The position numbers and the translations under genes are program-made. Below, piece by piece: positions 7,432 to 15,455 of a DNA stretch of 35,500 nucleotides (positions within the stretch are counted from its first letter, which is position 1; every line of letters starts with the position of its first letter). The stretch spans positions 1 to 35,500 of the forward strand of contig JAFANA010000119.1 of assembly GCA_019232905.1 (NCBI GenBank). Reading direction: 5' to 3'. The notes under the pieces are model-generated. The model was not told the origin of the DNA and ran no database searches. It was given only the letters and a program-made list of their open reading frames with translations. The DNA comes from Vulcanimicrobiota bacterium (GTDB lineage Bacteria; Vulcanimicrobiota; Vulcanimicrobiia; Vulcanimicrobiales; Vulcanimicrobiaceae).

Positions 7432-7902
7432 GTGCAGAAACCCTCACATATCTTGCCCGATGGCAGCATTTCGATGGTCGACGTATCCGCGAAAGCTGTT
7501 ACCGCGCGAACAGCGCGCGCCGAAGCGCGCGTACGATTTCCAGCCGACGCCGCCCAGGCGCTTCGCGAAGCCACGCTTCCGAAAGGAGATGCGTTCGTTA
7601 CCGCGCAGATCGCCGGGGTTATGGCGGCCAAGCAGGCATCATCACTCATCCCCCTCGCGCATCCGATCCCGCTTTCGCGTGTCGACGTATCCTTCGATTG
7701 GGCCGACGACAACGTGTTGCGCGTGGAGGCCGTCGCCGCGACGAGCGCGCAAACTGGCGTTGAAATGGAAGCGATGGTAGCTGCGAGCGTCGCTGCGCTG
7801 ACGATTTACGACATGACCAAGGCCATCGATAAGGGCATCACGATCGAAACGGTACGCCTTTTGGAGAAAACCGGCGGCAAAAGCGGCCGGTGGACCGCGT
7901 GA
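7432..7902 (+). CDS. moaC: Cyclic pyranopterin monophosphate synthase accessory/synthase MoaC
   Basis: This 156-residue protein acts in the first step of molybdenum-cofactor synthesis, converting the MoaA product to cyclic pyranopterin monophosphate. Family motifs are clear: MVDVSAKAVTARTA near the N-terminus, KQASSLIPLAHPIPL in the middle, and GVEMEAMVAASVAALTIYDM followed by TKAIDKG near the C-terminus. A GTG start at 7432 gives the usual length; an ATG at 7474 would remove the conserved N-terminal strand. It opens a run of six pterin-related genes and is divergent from the HD-GYP-like gene, so a promoter must sit in the 24-bp gap or inside that gene. No moaA is in the window. Confidence 0.95.
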   Translation: MQKPSHILPDGSISMVDVSAKAVTARTARAEARVRFPADAAQALREATLPKGDAFVTAQIAGVMAAKQASSLIPLAHPIPLSRVDVSFDWADDNVLRVEAVAATSAQTGVEMEAMVAASVAALTIYDMTKAIDKGITIETVRLLEKTGGKSGRWTA

Positions 7903-8381
7903 AATTCACAACGGCCCTCATCGTCCTCTCCGACCGCGCGGCGGAGGGATCGCGTGCCGATGCGTGCATCCCGGTGATGCGCGAGCGCCTCGGCGGCGCG
8001 TACGACGTCGTTCGCGAACTCGTGATTCCCGATGACCCCGGCGCACTGCAAGCGGAACTGATCGACCTTGCGGACGGGGGAACAGCGTCGCTCATTTTAA
8101 CGAGCGGGGGAACCGGCCTGTCTTCGCGAGACCGAACGCCGCAAGCGACGCTAGCCGTTCTCGATTACGAAGTGCCCGGGATTGCCGAAGCGATCCGCGC
8201 AGCCTCGATTCCAATTGTGAAAACCGCAATGCTCTCGCGTGCCGTCGCCGGCGTGCGCCATCGCACGCTGATCGTCAATCTGCCCGGCAGCCCCAAGGCC
8301 GTCTCCGAGTCGCTCGACGTGATTCTGCCGGTGCTGCCGCACGCGCTCGAATTGCTCGCCGACTCCGTCGTAGACGGGTAG
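7899..8381 (+). CDS. mogA: Molybdopterin adenylyltransferase (MogA/MoaB family)
   Basis: This protein of about 160 residues adenylates molybdopterin before molybdenum insertion. The MoCF-fold signature LILTSGGTGLSSRDRTPQAT (about 69-88) is intact, and LIVNLPGSPKAVSESLD near the C-terminus is typical. I chose the GTG at 7899 because it overlaps the moaC stop as GTGA and gives the family N-terminus MKFTTALIVLSDRA. A GTG at 7890 would add three residues and is also possible. MogA and MoaB are hard to separate by sequence; the context with moaC fits either. Confidence 0.92.
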   Translation: MKFTTALIVLSDRAAEGSRADACIPVMRERLGGAYDVVRELVIPDDPGALQAELIDLADGGTASLILTSGGTGLSSRDRTPQATLAVLDYEVPGIAEAIRAASIPIVKTAMLSRAVAGVRHRTLIVNLPGSPKAVSESLDVILPVLPHALELLADSVVDG

Positions 8382-8391
8382 AGTCTCTCTA

Positions 8392-9705
8392 ATGGATTTT
8401 GCGGCGGCGCAAAGCTATCTCATCGGGACGATCAACGAAACGGTATCGCGCCGGATGCCGTATCGGCTCGAGCGGATGCGCACGTTTCTTGCGGAGCTTG
8501 GCGATCCGCAGAACGCGTATCCGACGATTCATATCGGCGGCACGAGCGGCAAAGGGTCGACGTCGACGATGGTCGCTGCGATGATGCGTGCCGAGGGCAG
8601 GCGTGTCGGGCTACACACGAAGCCGCATTTAAAGTCTATGACGGAACGCGCGCGCATCGATGGTATCGCGATCTCCGAAGAGCGGTTCGCGGAAATCTTG
8701 GGATCGATGATGCCGGCCATTGGACGCACCGTTGCCGTTGCGGGACGTCCGACGTACTACGAGACGCTGCTTGCGATCGCGTTTGAGTATTTTGCGCAGG
8801 AACGGGTCGATATTGCCGTTATCGAGGTTGGGCTCGGCGGACGTCTCGATGGTACGAACGTTATCACGCCCCTCGTTTCGGGGATTACTTCGATCGGTTT
8901 CGATCACATGGACGTCCTTGGAGAGACGCTCGAAGACATTGCGCTCGAAAAAGCGGGTATCGCGAAGCCCGGCATTCCGCTCGTCACGTTCATCGACGAC
9001 GATGCTGCGCGCGCCGTCGTTGCGGAAGCCGCGCAGCGTGCGGGCGCGCCGTTCATCGACGTCGCCGAGGACGTCCGCATCGAAGATGTCCGTTTGCCGC
9101 GCGCCGGTCAGTCGTTTTCGGTCGTGACGCCGCTCGCGCGTTATGACATCTCGACGCCGATGCTCGGTGAATTTCAGCGGCGTAATGCGGCAACCGGGAT
9201 CTCGATCGCGGAAGCGTTGCCCCCGCCGTTTCGTCCGAGCGTAAGCCAGGTCGAGCAGGCATTCGCGTCGCTGACGATTCCGGGGCGCATGGAGTTCTAT
9301 CCGGGCCATCCGAGCGTGCTCTTCGACATCGCGCACAACGCGGAAAAAGCCGAGCACCTCGTCCGTTCGTTGCGCGAACACTTTCCCGACCGGCGTTTCA
9401 CCTTCGTCGTGGCAATCGGTGAAAGCAAGGATTCGTATGAAATCTTACGGCTTTTTGCAACGCTGCCGGTAAAGTTCATTTTTACGTCGTTTGAAATCGC
9501 CGGCCGAGCCGCGACGAAACCGCAGCGATTGGCCGCGATTGCGGAATCGATTGGTTCGTGGGGAAGGGTCGTGCAAGACCCCGTCGAGGCGATGGAAATC
9601 GCTCGCCGTACGAGCGGTGCGGATGAGATCATCGTCGTCACGGGTTCAACGTTTATCGTCGCGGAGATACGAGGGTGGTGGTTAGAGACGATCGTCGCGG
9701 CGTAA
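8392..9705 (+). CDS. folC: Dihydrofolate synthase / folylpolyglutamate synthase
   Basis: This 437-residue Mur-ligase-family enzyme adds glutamate to dihydropteroate and to folates. The ATP-binding loop is GGTSGKGST (49-57), the central motif is VIEVGLGGRLDGTNVI (about 141-156), and the C-terminal ligase domain holds LFDIAHNAEKAEHL, with the DxAHN element used for catalysis. Length is normal. The start lies 10 nt past mogA, and the TAA stop shares its last base with the folP ATG (TAATG). It links the Moco pair to the folate genes in one run. Confidence 0.94.
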   Translation: MDFAAAQSYLIGTINETVSRRMPYRLERMRTFLAELGDPQNAYPTIHIGGTSGKGSTSTMVAAMMRAEGRRVGLHTKPHLKSMTERARIDGIAISEERFAEILGSMMPAIGRTVAVAGRPTYYETLLAIAFEYFAQERVDIAVIEVGLGGRLDGTNVITPLVSGITSIGFDHMDVLGETLEDIALEKAGIAKPGIPLVTFIDDDAARAVVAEAAQRAGAPFIDVAEDVRIEDVRLPRAGQSFSVVTPLARYDISTPMLGEFQRRNAATGISIAEALPPPFRPSVSQVEQAFASLTIPGRMEFYPGHPSVLFDIAHNAEKAEHLVRSLREHFPDRRFTFVVAIGESKDSYEILRLFATLPVKFIFTSFEIAGRAATKPQRLAAIAESIGSWGRVVQDPVEAMEIARRTSGADEIIVVTGSTFIVAEIRGWWLETIVAA

Positions 9706-10526
9706 TGCGCGTTCGCGGTAAAGAGTTTGCGTGGGGCGGCTGCACGTATCTGATGGCAATCGTCAACGTTACGCCCGACTCTTTTTCCGGCGACGGACGC
9801 GAGCCGGGTGACGCGATCGAATACGCCGTGCAGCAGTGGCAGGCCGGCGCCGACATCGTCGATATCGGCGGGGAGTCGACGCGGCCCGGGCACAAACCCG
9901 TGGACGATGCGACCGAGATCGAACGAATTCGGCCCGTAATCAGCGGCCTTCGCGAACGGTTGCCGCAAGCAATCATTTCGGTCGATACGTATAAGCCCGA
10001 CGTTGCTCGTGCGGCGCACGACGCCGGTGCCGACATGATTAATTCCGTGTGGGGTGCGCCGAACGATTTGATTGACGTCGCCGCCGAGCTCGGCATGCCG
10101 CTTGCCGCGATGCATAACCAGCGCGACACGCAGTATCATGGCGATGTCGTCGAAGCCGTAACCGCATTCTTACGCGATTGCGCGGAACGTGCGACCGCGC
10201 GAGGTCTCGCGGGCCGCGTGCTGCTCGATCCGGGCATCGGTTTCGGCAAAACGCCGAATCAGAACATCCGCCTGTTGCACGGGCTTCATCGGATCTGTGC
10301 GCTGGGGTACCCGACGCTGCTCGGAACGTCGCGAAAATCGACGATCGGAAAGTTGACCGGCCGCGAGGCGCACGAACGCATCTACGGCACCGCCGCGACG
10401 ACCGCGCTCGGAATTGCGGCCGGCATCGACATCGTGCGCGTGCACGATGTCGCCCAGCAACGCGATGTGATCAGCGTCTCCGACGCCATCGTGCGCAACT
10501 GGAGGCCGAGCGGATGGACCGGATAA
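9705..10526 (+). CDS. folP: Dihydropteroate synthase
   Basis: This 273-residue TIM-barrel enzyme condenses a dihydropterin pyrophosphate with p-aminobenzoate and is the sulfonamide target. Motifs are AIVNVTPDSFSGDG (about 18-31), VDIGGESTRPG (about 51-61), ISVDTYKP, LLDPGIGFGKT (pterin site) and GTSRKSTIG. I chose the ATG at 9705 because it overlaps the folC stop by 1 nt; a GTG start 30 nt upstream would extend it into folC without conserved sequence. The 3' end overlaps folB by 13 nt. Confidence 0.95.
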   Translation: MRVRGKEFAWGGCTYLMAIVNVTPDSFSGDGREPGDAIEYAVQQWQAGADIVDIGGESTRPGHKPVDDATEIERIRPVISGLRERLPQAIISVDTYKPDVARAAHDAGADMINSVWGAPNDLIDVAAELGMPLAAMHNQRDTQYHGDVVEAVTAFLRDCAERATARGLAGRVLLDPGIGFGKTPNQNIRLLHGLHRICALGYPTLLGTSRKSTIGKLTGREAHERIYGTAATTALGIAAGIDIVRVHDVAQQRDVISVSDAIVRNWRPSGWTG

Positions 10527-10870
10527 GCCTGCGAAATATCGTCGCGCACGGTAAACATGGCGCAAATCCCGGCGAACGCGATCGCGCACAGCCCTTTCAT
10601 CTCGAAGTCGATCTCGACGTCGATTTGAGCCGCGCGGGACTCACCGATGAACTGCACGACACCGTCGATTATGCCAAGGTGTACGAAACGGTCGTAAAAA
10701 TCGTCGAGGAGAAGTCGTTTAAGCTGATGGAACGCGTCGCTTCGGTTATCCTCGACGAGATCTTGCGCGACCCGCGCATCGTTCGCGCGTCGCTCGCCAT
10801 TGCAAAGCCCGATCTACTCGACGGCGCGACGCCCACGGTCCGCCTCGAACGCAACAATAGGAAGAGATAA
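10514..10870 (+). CDS. folB: Dihydroneopterin aldolase
   Basis: This 118-residue enzyme cleaves dihydroneopterin to 6-hydroxymethyl-dihydropterin. It has the family N-terminus MDRISLRNIVAHGKHGANPG, the DTVDYAKVYETV helix, KLMERVASVILDEIL and a final strand pair around SLAIAKPDLL. The start is the ATG at 10514, 9 nt after a GGAGG at 10501-10505, both inside folP; reading the frame further upstream adds no conserved sequence. It lies between folP and folK, as expected for a folate operon. Confidence 0.93.
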   Translation: MDRISLRNIVAHGKHGANPGERDRAQPFHLEVDLDVDLSRAGLTDELHDTVDYAKVYETVVKIVEEKSFKLMERVASVILDEILRDPRIVRASLAIAKPDLLDGATPTVRLERNNRKR

Positions 10871-10872
10871 CC

Positions 10873-11349
10873 GTGCCGCGCGTCTACATTTCTATAGGGT
10901 CGAATATGAGCGATCCGGTTAAACAAGTGCGTCGCGGTGTCGACGTGTTGCGCTTCTTCGGCGAGGTCGCGGCCGTTTCGCCGTTCTATCGTTCGAAGCC
11001 GTGGGGAACGGTGACGGATCAACCGGACTTTATCAACGCCGTCGTCGCCCTCGACACCGACCGTCCGCCGCGCGAACTGCTCAACGCGTTGAAGGCAGAA
11101 GAAGTACGTTTGGGACGCACCTCCGGCGAACGATGGGGTCCGCGTGCAATCGATTTCGACATCCTCATCTACGGCGACGAAACCGTCGACGAGTACGATC
11201 TGCGCATCCCGCACCCCCGCATGAACGAACGCGCCTTCGTCCTCGTCCCTCTCGCCGATTTGGACGCGCGTTATTCGGAAGTGCGCGATGCGCTAACCGC
11301 GGAAGAATTGAGCAGCGTCGCCCCACTGGGGGCTACGAAACGTGTTTGA
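10873..11349 (+). CDS. folK: 2-amino-4-hydroxy-6-hydroxymethyldihydropteridine pyrophosphokinase
   Basis: This 158-residue HPPK transfers pyrophosphate from ATP to hydroxymethyl-dihydropterin, giving the FolP substrate. Motifs are YISIGSNMSDP at the N-terminus, SPFYRSKPWG, GERWGPRAIDFDILIYGDE with the two metal-binding Asp, and IPHPRMNERAFVLVPLADL. The GTG start lies 2 nt after the folB stop. Its 3' end overlaps the convergent HD-GYP gene by 17 nt, which closes the operon. I see no hairpin terminator in the overlap. Confidence 0.95.
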   Translation: MPRVYISIGSNMSDPVKQVRRGVDVLRFFGEVAAVSPFYRSKPWGTVTDQPDFINAVVALDTDRPPRELLNALKAEEVRLGRTSGERWGPRAIDFDILIYGDETVDEYDLRIPHPRMNERAFVLVPLADLDARYSEVRDALTAEELSSVAPLGATKRV

Positions 11350-13150
11350 TTAATGGGTTCAGGTCTTCTCCGTGGGTGACCTCGTAGAGGCGTTTTTGGA
11401 TGAAGACGTCGAGCAGGAGCGGATCGACTTTGCCGCGCTGTGCGAACTCTTTGTCGAGAATGTCGAGGGCTCGTTCGACCGACATGCCCTTTTTATACGG
11501 GCGGTCGGAGGCGGTTAGCGCATCGAAGACGTCGCTGATCGTCATCATGCGCACTTGCGGCTTGATCGCTTCGCCTTTGAGCTTTCGCGGATAGCCCGTG
11601 CCGTCGAGGTGTTCGTGATGGCCGTAGGCGAGATCGGGGACGTCGCGCCACGGCGTTTCTTGCCACGGAATTTCGCGCAGAAACAGAAACGATTGCGTGA
11701 CGTGTTCTTGCATGCGATTGCGCTCGTCGTCGGAGAGCGAGCCGCGCGGTATGCTCAAATAATCGTATTCCGCTTCATCGAGCATCGCGCGCGGGCCGTC
11801 GACGTCGCGATAGCGCAATTCTACAGCCCGCAACAGCGTCTCGTCTTCCTTGCCGGAGACGACGTTGGGTTCGTTCGCGTTTTCGATCTTTGCAAGCAGC
11901 TCGCGAATCATCTCCTTGTCTTCCGCGTGTGCCTGCTCGAGCGCAAGCAGAAACCGCAGGCGGATCGTGTCGAGCCGGCCGTCGGGGAGCTTTTTCGCTT
12001 TTGCGAAGATGTACTCGGGCACCGCGACTTTACCGAAATCGTGCAGCAGTGAAGCATATCGTACTTCGCGGATCTGTTCGGTCGTAAAATGCAGGCCGGC
12101 CAGCGGGCCGGATTCGATTTCGTTGATGGCTTCGGCTTGCGCGACCGTCAGCATAGCCACCCGTTCCGAGTGGCCTTGCGTGGATTTATCGCGCACTTCG
12201 ATGGCCTTCACCGACGCGTGAACGAAACGTTCGAAGAGATTCTGAATCGCATCGACGAGTCGCGCGTTTTCCATCGCGACGGCAGCTTGCGAGGCGAGCG
12301 CGGTTAACAGCCGTTCGTCGTGTTGATCGTATGCCCGCACAACGTCTTCGGTGTGTTCGGGCGACTCCAGTTCCAGCGCGAAATTCGGTTTGTGATTGAT
12401 GAGCTGGATGGCGCCGATGACGTTGCCCTGCAGATTGCGCATCGGGACGCAGAGGATCGACTTCGTCCGGTAATTGTTCTTATCGTCGAATGCGCGGTTG
12501 AAGCGGAACGATGCGGATGTGGGAATCGCGTATGCGTCATCGATGCGCAGCGACTCGCCGGTGACGGCGACGTATCCGGCAATCGACGTCGTCGCCAGCG
12601 GCAAGAGCGCGTCCATCAAGACCCCGTCGTCGTGAGGGCCCGTCTGCGCCACCGCGAACCGCATCCGTTTCTGACCATCGTGCTCCTCGATCACGAAGAG
12701 ACTTCCCGCGTCGGAATACGTCAGCTCGCGCGCTTTGCGCACGATCATACGCTGCAGCGTCGTTAGATCGCGTTCGGACGAGAGTCGCCGGCCGATTTCG
12801 AGCAGTTCTTCGCCTTCGCGTGCGGTACGCGTCAGAGAGCGCGCGGTTTCCATTTTGGCAGCCGTGCGAAGCGAAGCGAGCAATGACGCGCCCGTGACGG
12901 GCGGATGCATGATCGCGACGACTTCCGGATCGTCGGCGATCCATGCGAGCGCTTCATGCGCGGGCGGCAGCACGACGATGGCGGTTGCCGGCGGCGCGCC
13001 GAGGGTTTTTAGTCCACCGTTTTCGCGAAGCCGCTTGAAATCCACGGCGTGAACGGAAACGCCGACGTTGCCGAGCAAGAGGGGCAGTTCGCCGAGGTCA
13101 AGGTCGTGCGGATATAAGACCAAGGTGGCCACGACAGGTATATCGGCCAA
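11333..13150 (-). CDS. GAF-HD-GYP cyclic di-GMP phosphodiesterase
   Basis: This 605-residue protein has an N-terminal region of about 110 residues with no clear family, a GAF domain (about 115-300, including SLFVIEEHDGQKRMRF and KSILCVPMRNLQGNVIGAIQ) and a C-terminal HD-GYP domain (about 305-590). The catalytic set is intact: GHSERV, LLHDFGKVAVPEYI and GHHEHLDGTGYPRKLKGEAI. About 130 residues separate the HD and GYP parts, longer than in minimal HD-GYP domains. It should hydrolyse c-di-GMP under GAF control; the GAF ligand is unknown. The start is TTG at 13150, giving MADIPVVATLVLYP; no better start is visible upstream. It is divergent from the accB-like gene, 39 bp away. Confidence 0.9.
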   Translation of the reverse strand: MADIPVVATLVLYPHDLDLGELPLLLGNVGVSVHAVDFKRLRENGGLKTLGAPPATAIVVLPPAHEALAWIADDPEVVAIMHPPVTGASLLASLRTAAKMETARSLTRTAREGEELLEIGRRLSSERDLTTLQRMIVRKARELTYSDAGSLFVIEEHDGQKRMRFAVAQTGPHDDGVLMDALLPLATTSIAGYVAVTGESLRIDDAYAIPTSASFRFNRAFDDKNNYRTKSILCVPMRNLQGNVIGAIQLINHKPNFALELESPEHTEDVVRAYDQHDERLLTALASQAAVAMENARLVDAIQNLFERFVHASVKAIEVRDKSTQGHSERVAMLTVAQAEAINEIESGPLAGLHFTTEQIREVRYASLLHDFGKVAVPEYIFAKAKKLPDGRLDTIRLRFLLALEQAHAEDKEMIRELLAKIENANEPNVVSGKEDETLLRAVELRYRDVDGPRAMLDEAEYDYLSIPRGSLSDDERNRMQEHVTQSFLFLREIPWQETPWRDVPDLAYGHHEHLDGTGYPRKLKGEAIKPQVRMMTISDVFDALTASDRPYKKGMSVERALDILDKEFAQRGKVDPLLLDVFIQKRLYEVTHGEDLNPLIKHVS

Positions 13151-13189
13151 AACGGGGCGGAGCGCGATACCGGCGAATCGGTAGCGCTC

Positions 13190-13612
13190 ATGTCCGAAGA
13201 GCAGCCTTCTTCGCCCCTGGCTTCCCGCATTCGCGCTCTGGCCGACTACTTCGTCGGAACGGATCTTCTGCGTCTGCGCATCGAGCGCGACGCGGAGGAG
13301 ATCGAACTAGGCCGGCGGCGTCTCCATCCCGATCTCGTTCCGCCGCTCCCGAGTGACCTTGCCGCGCACGAAGTGCCGCCGGTGAAACTCGACCCGATCA
13401 AGGCCGACCTGGTGGGAATCTTTCATTTGAGCCGGCCGGTGCCGGCGGCCGGAGACCTCTTGGAGAGCGACCGCGAACTGGCGTACGTGGAGGCGCTCGG
13501 TATCCGCAATCCTGTCCGTAGCCGTGGCGCCGGCCGCATCGTCTCGATTCTGCCGCCGGACGGGGCGGCCGTCGAATACGGGCAAGTACTCTTCGAAATC
13601 GACCGGGGATAA
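13190..13612 (+). CDS. BCCP-like protein lacking the biotin-accepting lysine
   Basis: This 140-residue protein occupies the accB position directly upstream of accC and has the biotin-carboxyl-carrier layout: a charged N-terminal helix, a linker, then a biotinyl-domain-like C-terminus from about 75 (LVGIFHLSRPVP) to the end (VEYGQVLFEIDRG). In the domain centre, where BCCP has EAMKM, this protein reads YVEALGIRNPV (codons around 13484-13517). No lysine is present at or near that position, so it cannot be biotinylated in the usual way. Plant BADC proteins are known BCCP-like ACCase regulators that lack this lysine; a similar role is inference. A functional BCCP would have to be encoded elsewhere. 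Confidence 0.8.
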   Translation: MSEEQPSSPLASRIRALADYFVGTDLLRLRIERDAEEIELGRRRLHPDLVPPLPSDLAAHEVPPVKLDPIKADLVGIFHLSRPVPAAGDLLESDRELAYVEALGIRNPVRSRGAGRIVSILPPDGAAVEYGQVLFEIDRG

Positions 13613-13620
13613 AACCAATT
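13605..13620 (+). promoter_or_regulatory. Ribosome-binding site and ATT start of accC
   Basis: GGGG at 13605-13608 lies inside the end of the accB-like gene, 9 nt before ATT at 13618-13620. The following codons read FNKVLIANRGE, so ATT sits at the family Met position. ATT starts are known from E. coli infC, where they allow discrimination by IF3. Here the assignment rests only on alignment with the family. Confidence 0.6.
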
Positions 13621-15045
13621 TTCAACAAGGTACTCATCGCCAACCGTGGCGAGATCGCTCTGCGCATCAATCGCGCCTGCCGCGAACTCGGCGTACACAC
13701 CGTCGCCATCTTTTCGGAGGCCGATCGCGAGTCGCTGCACGTCCGTATGGCCGATGAGGCGTTCTGCGTCGGCCCGGGTCCCGTGCCGCGTTCCTACCTC
13801 AATATACCGAACATCATCTCGACGGCCTTGATCACCGGGTGCGACGCGATTCATCCCGGCTACGGGTTTCTCGCCGAGAACGCGCGCTTCGCCGAGATCT
13901 GCGCCGATCACGGTCTAACGTTCATCGGTCCGACCCCCTCGGTGATCTCGGCGATGGGCGATAAAGCGACGGCAAAGCGGGTGATGAAAGAAGCCGGCGT
14001 GGCGACGACGCCGGGAACCGACATCCTCGATTCGGTCGATGAGGCGACGCGCGCGGCCGGAAAAATCGGGTATCCGGTGCTGCTCAAAGCGACGGCGGGC
14101 GGCGGCGGCAAAGGCATGCGCGTCGTCGAGAGTCCGGCGGACATGGAGCGGGCGTACGCGAGCGCGACTGCGGAAGCCGAGGCGAGTTTCAAAGACGGCC
14201 GCGTCTACATGGAAAAGCTCATCCTCAATCCGCGTCACATCGAAGTGCAAGTGCTGGGCGACGATTTCGGCAACGTCGTGAGTTTGGGCGAACGCGATTG
14301 CTCGGTTCAAAAACCGTCGCATCAAAAGCTCATCGAAGAATCACCCGCGCCGCATCTCTCCGAGAAAACGCGCTCGTCACTGCTCGATATGGCGGTGCGT
14401 GCGTGCAAACACGTCGGCTACACCAACGCCGGAACACTCGAGTTTCTCGTGAGCGGCGAACACGTGTATTTCATGGAAATGAACACGCGCATCCAGGTCG
14501 AGCATCCGGTCACGGAAATGGTCTACAGCGTCGACCTGGTCAAAGAACAGATTCGTATCGCCGCCGGCGAGCCGCTCGGCTACGAACAGAAAGATCTCCA
14601 ACTGCGCGGACACGCCATCGAATGCCGCATCAACGCGGAAGACGCATCCAACGGGTTTGCTCCGCAGGCCGGCACGCTGTCGCGCGTCGTGTTTCCCGGC
14701 GGACCCGGCGTGCGCGTCGATACGCACGTGTTTTCCGGCGCGATGGTTCCTCCGTATTACGACTCGATGATCGCGAAGATCGTCGCGTTCGGTGCCAGCC
14801 GTGAAGCGGCGATCGCACGCATGGAGCGCGCTCTGCGTGAGACGGTCATCGAAGGCGTCAGCACGACGATCGGCATGTGCCTCGAGATCCTCGCGACGCC
14901 CCAGTTCCGCGAAGGTAAATACGATATCGGGTTCCTCCCCAATTTGCTGACGCAAATCGGGGCCCCCGAGAGTTTAACAGGTGCTCCGCCTTCGGCTGCG
15001 CACCCCCAGCGGGCAAAGCCCGCCGGGTCCCCAGGAAATCTCTAA
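13618..15045 (+). CDS. accC: Biotin carboxylase subunit of acetyl-CoA carboxylase, apparent ATT start
   Basis: This 475-residue enzyme carboxylates biotin with ATP and bicarbonate. The N-terminal motif KVLIANRGEIALRI is intact, as are the ATP-grasp loop LLKATAGGGGKGMRVV and MEMNTRIQVEHPVTEM. Aligning with the usual MFxKVLIANRGEIA start puts initiation at an ATT codon (13618), 9 nt after GGGG at 13605-13608. No ATG, GTG or TTG precedes the conserved core, and the first in-frame ATG (13747) would delete it. An ATA at 13609 is a weaker option. The C-terminus runs about 30 residues past the usual end (from about TQIGAPESL) into a structured repeat at 14937-15032 before the stop. Confidence 0.92.
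   Translation: MFNKVLIANRGEIALRINRACRELGVHTVAIFSEADRESLHVRMADEAFCVGPGPVPRSYLNIPNIISTALITGCDAIHPGYGFLAENARFAEICADHGLTFIGPTPSVISAMGDKATAKRVMKEAGVATTPGTDILDSVDEATRAAGKIGYPVLLKATAGGGGKGMRVVESPADMERAYASATAEAEASFKDGRVYMEKLILNPRHIEVQVLGDDFGNVVSLGERDCSVQKPSHQKLIEESPAPHLSEKTRSSLLDMAVRACKHVGYTNAGTLEFLVSGEHVYFMEMNTRIQVEHPVTEMVYSVDLVKEQIRIAAGEPLGYEQKDLQLRGHAIECRINAEDASNGFAPQAGTLSRVVFPGGPGVRVDTHVFSGAMVPPYYDSMIAKIVAFGASREAAIARMERALRETVIEGVSTTIGMCLEILATPQFREGKYDIGFLPNLLTQIGAPESLTGAPPSAAHPQRAKPAGSPGNL
14937..15032 (-). repeat. Three-hairpin structured repeat, copy 1 (reverse orientation)
   Basis: Read on the minus strand it starts GGGGACCC (15032-15025). Hairpin 1 is GCGGGC/GCCCGC extended by CCC/GGG (15009-15023 core). 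Hairpin 2 is GGTGC-GCA-GCC-GAA-GGC-GGA-GCACC (15004-14980). A 12-nt linker, a G-run/CCCC block (14967-14959), and hairpin 3 (CCCC-GATTTGC-GTCA-GCAAATT-GGGG, 14962-14937) follow. It overlaps the last codons of accC and ends 15 bp before nusB. It shares its plan with copies at 32825 and 33242, with different stem sequences. Confidence 0.8.
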
Positions 15046-15047
15046 CA

Positions 15048-15455
15048 GTGGCATCACGCAGACATGGGCGCGAGCAGGCATTGCAGGCGCTCTACTCGAT
15101 TCAGGTCGGGCATCGGGACCCGGGCGATGCATTGACCGAGATCGTCGGCGATCGCGCCGATCCCGATCATCGCACCTTCGTGCGCGATCTCGTGTTGGGC
15201 ACGCTCGACTATGCCACCCAAGCGGATCAGGCGTTTCAACCGCTTCTCGAGGGCTGGACGCTCGAACGTTTACCGACGATCGACCGTTTACTCTTAGAGA
15301 TGGGCACGTTCGAACTTCGTTGCCGTCCCGACACGCCGTCGGCGGTCGTGATCAACGAAGCAGTCGAGCTTGCCAAAAAGTTTTCCACCGAAGAATCGAA
15401 TCGATTCGTTAACGGCATCCTCAATGCAGTCGCGAAACAAACGACCAACTCGTAA
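15048..15455 (+). CDS. nusB: Transcription antitermination factor NusB
   Basis: This 135-residue all-helical RNA-binding protein works with NusE/S10 at boxA sites to prevent premature termination, mainly in rRNA transcription. The family pattern is clear: SRRHGREQALQALYSIQVG at the N-terminus, RTFVRDLVLGTLDYATQAD, LERLPTIDRLLLEMGTFEL and the C-terminal VINEAVELAKKFSTEESNRF plus FVNGILNAV. The GTG start at 15048 lies 2 nt after the accC stop; AGGA at 15033-15036, just outside the structured repeat, is the best Shine-Dalgarno candidate. The 3' end overlaps the PBP start by 32 nt. Confidence 0.95.
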   Translation: MASRRHGREQALQALYSIQVGHRDPGDALTEIVGDRADPDHRTFVRDLVLGTLDYATQADQAFQPLLEGWTLERLPTIDRLLLEMGTFELRCRPDTPSAVVINEAVELAKKFSTEESNRFVNGILNAVAKQTTNS

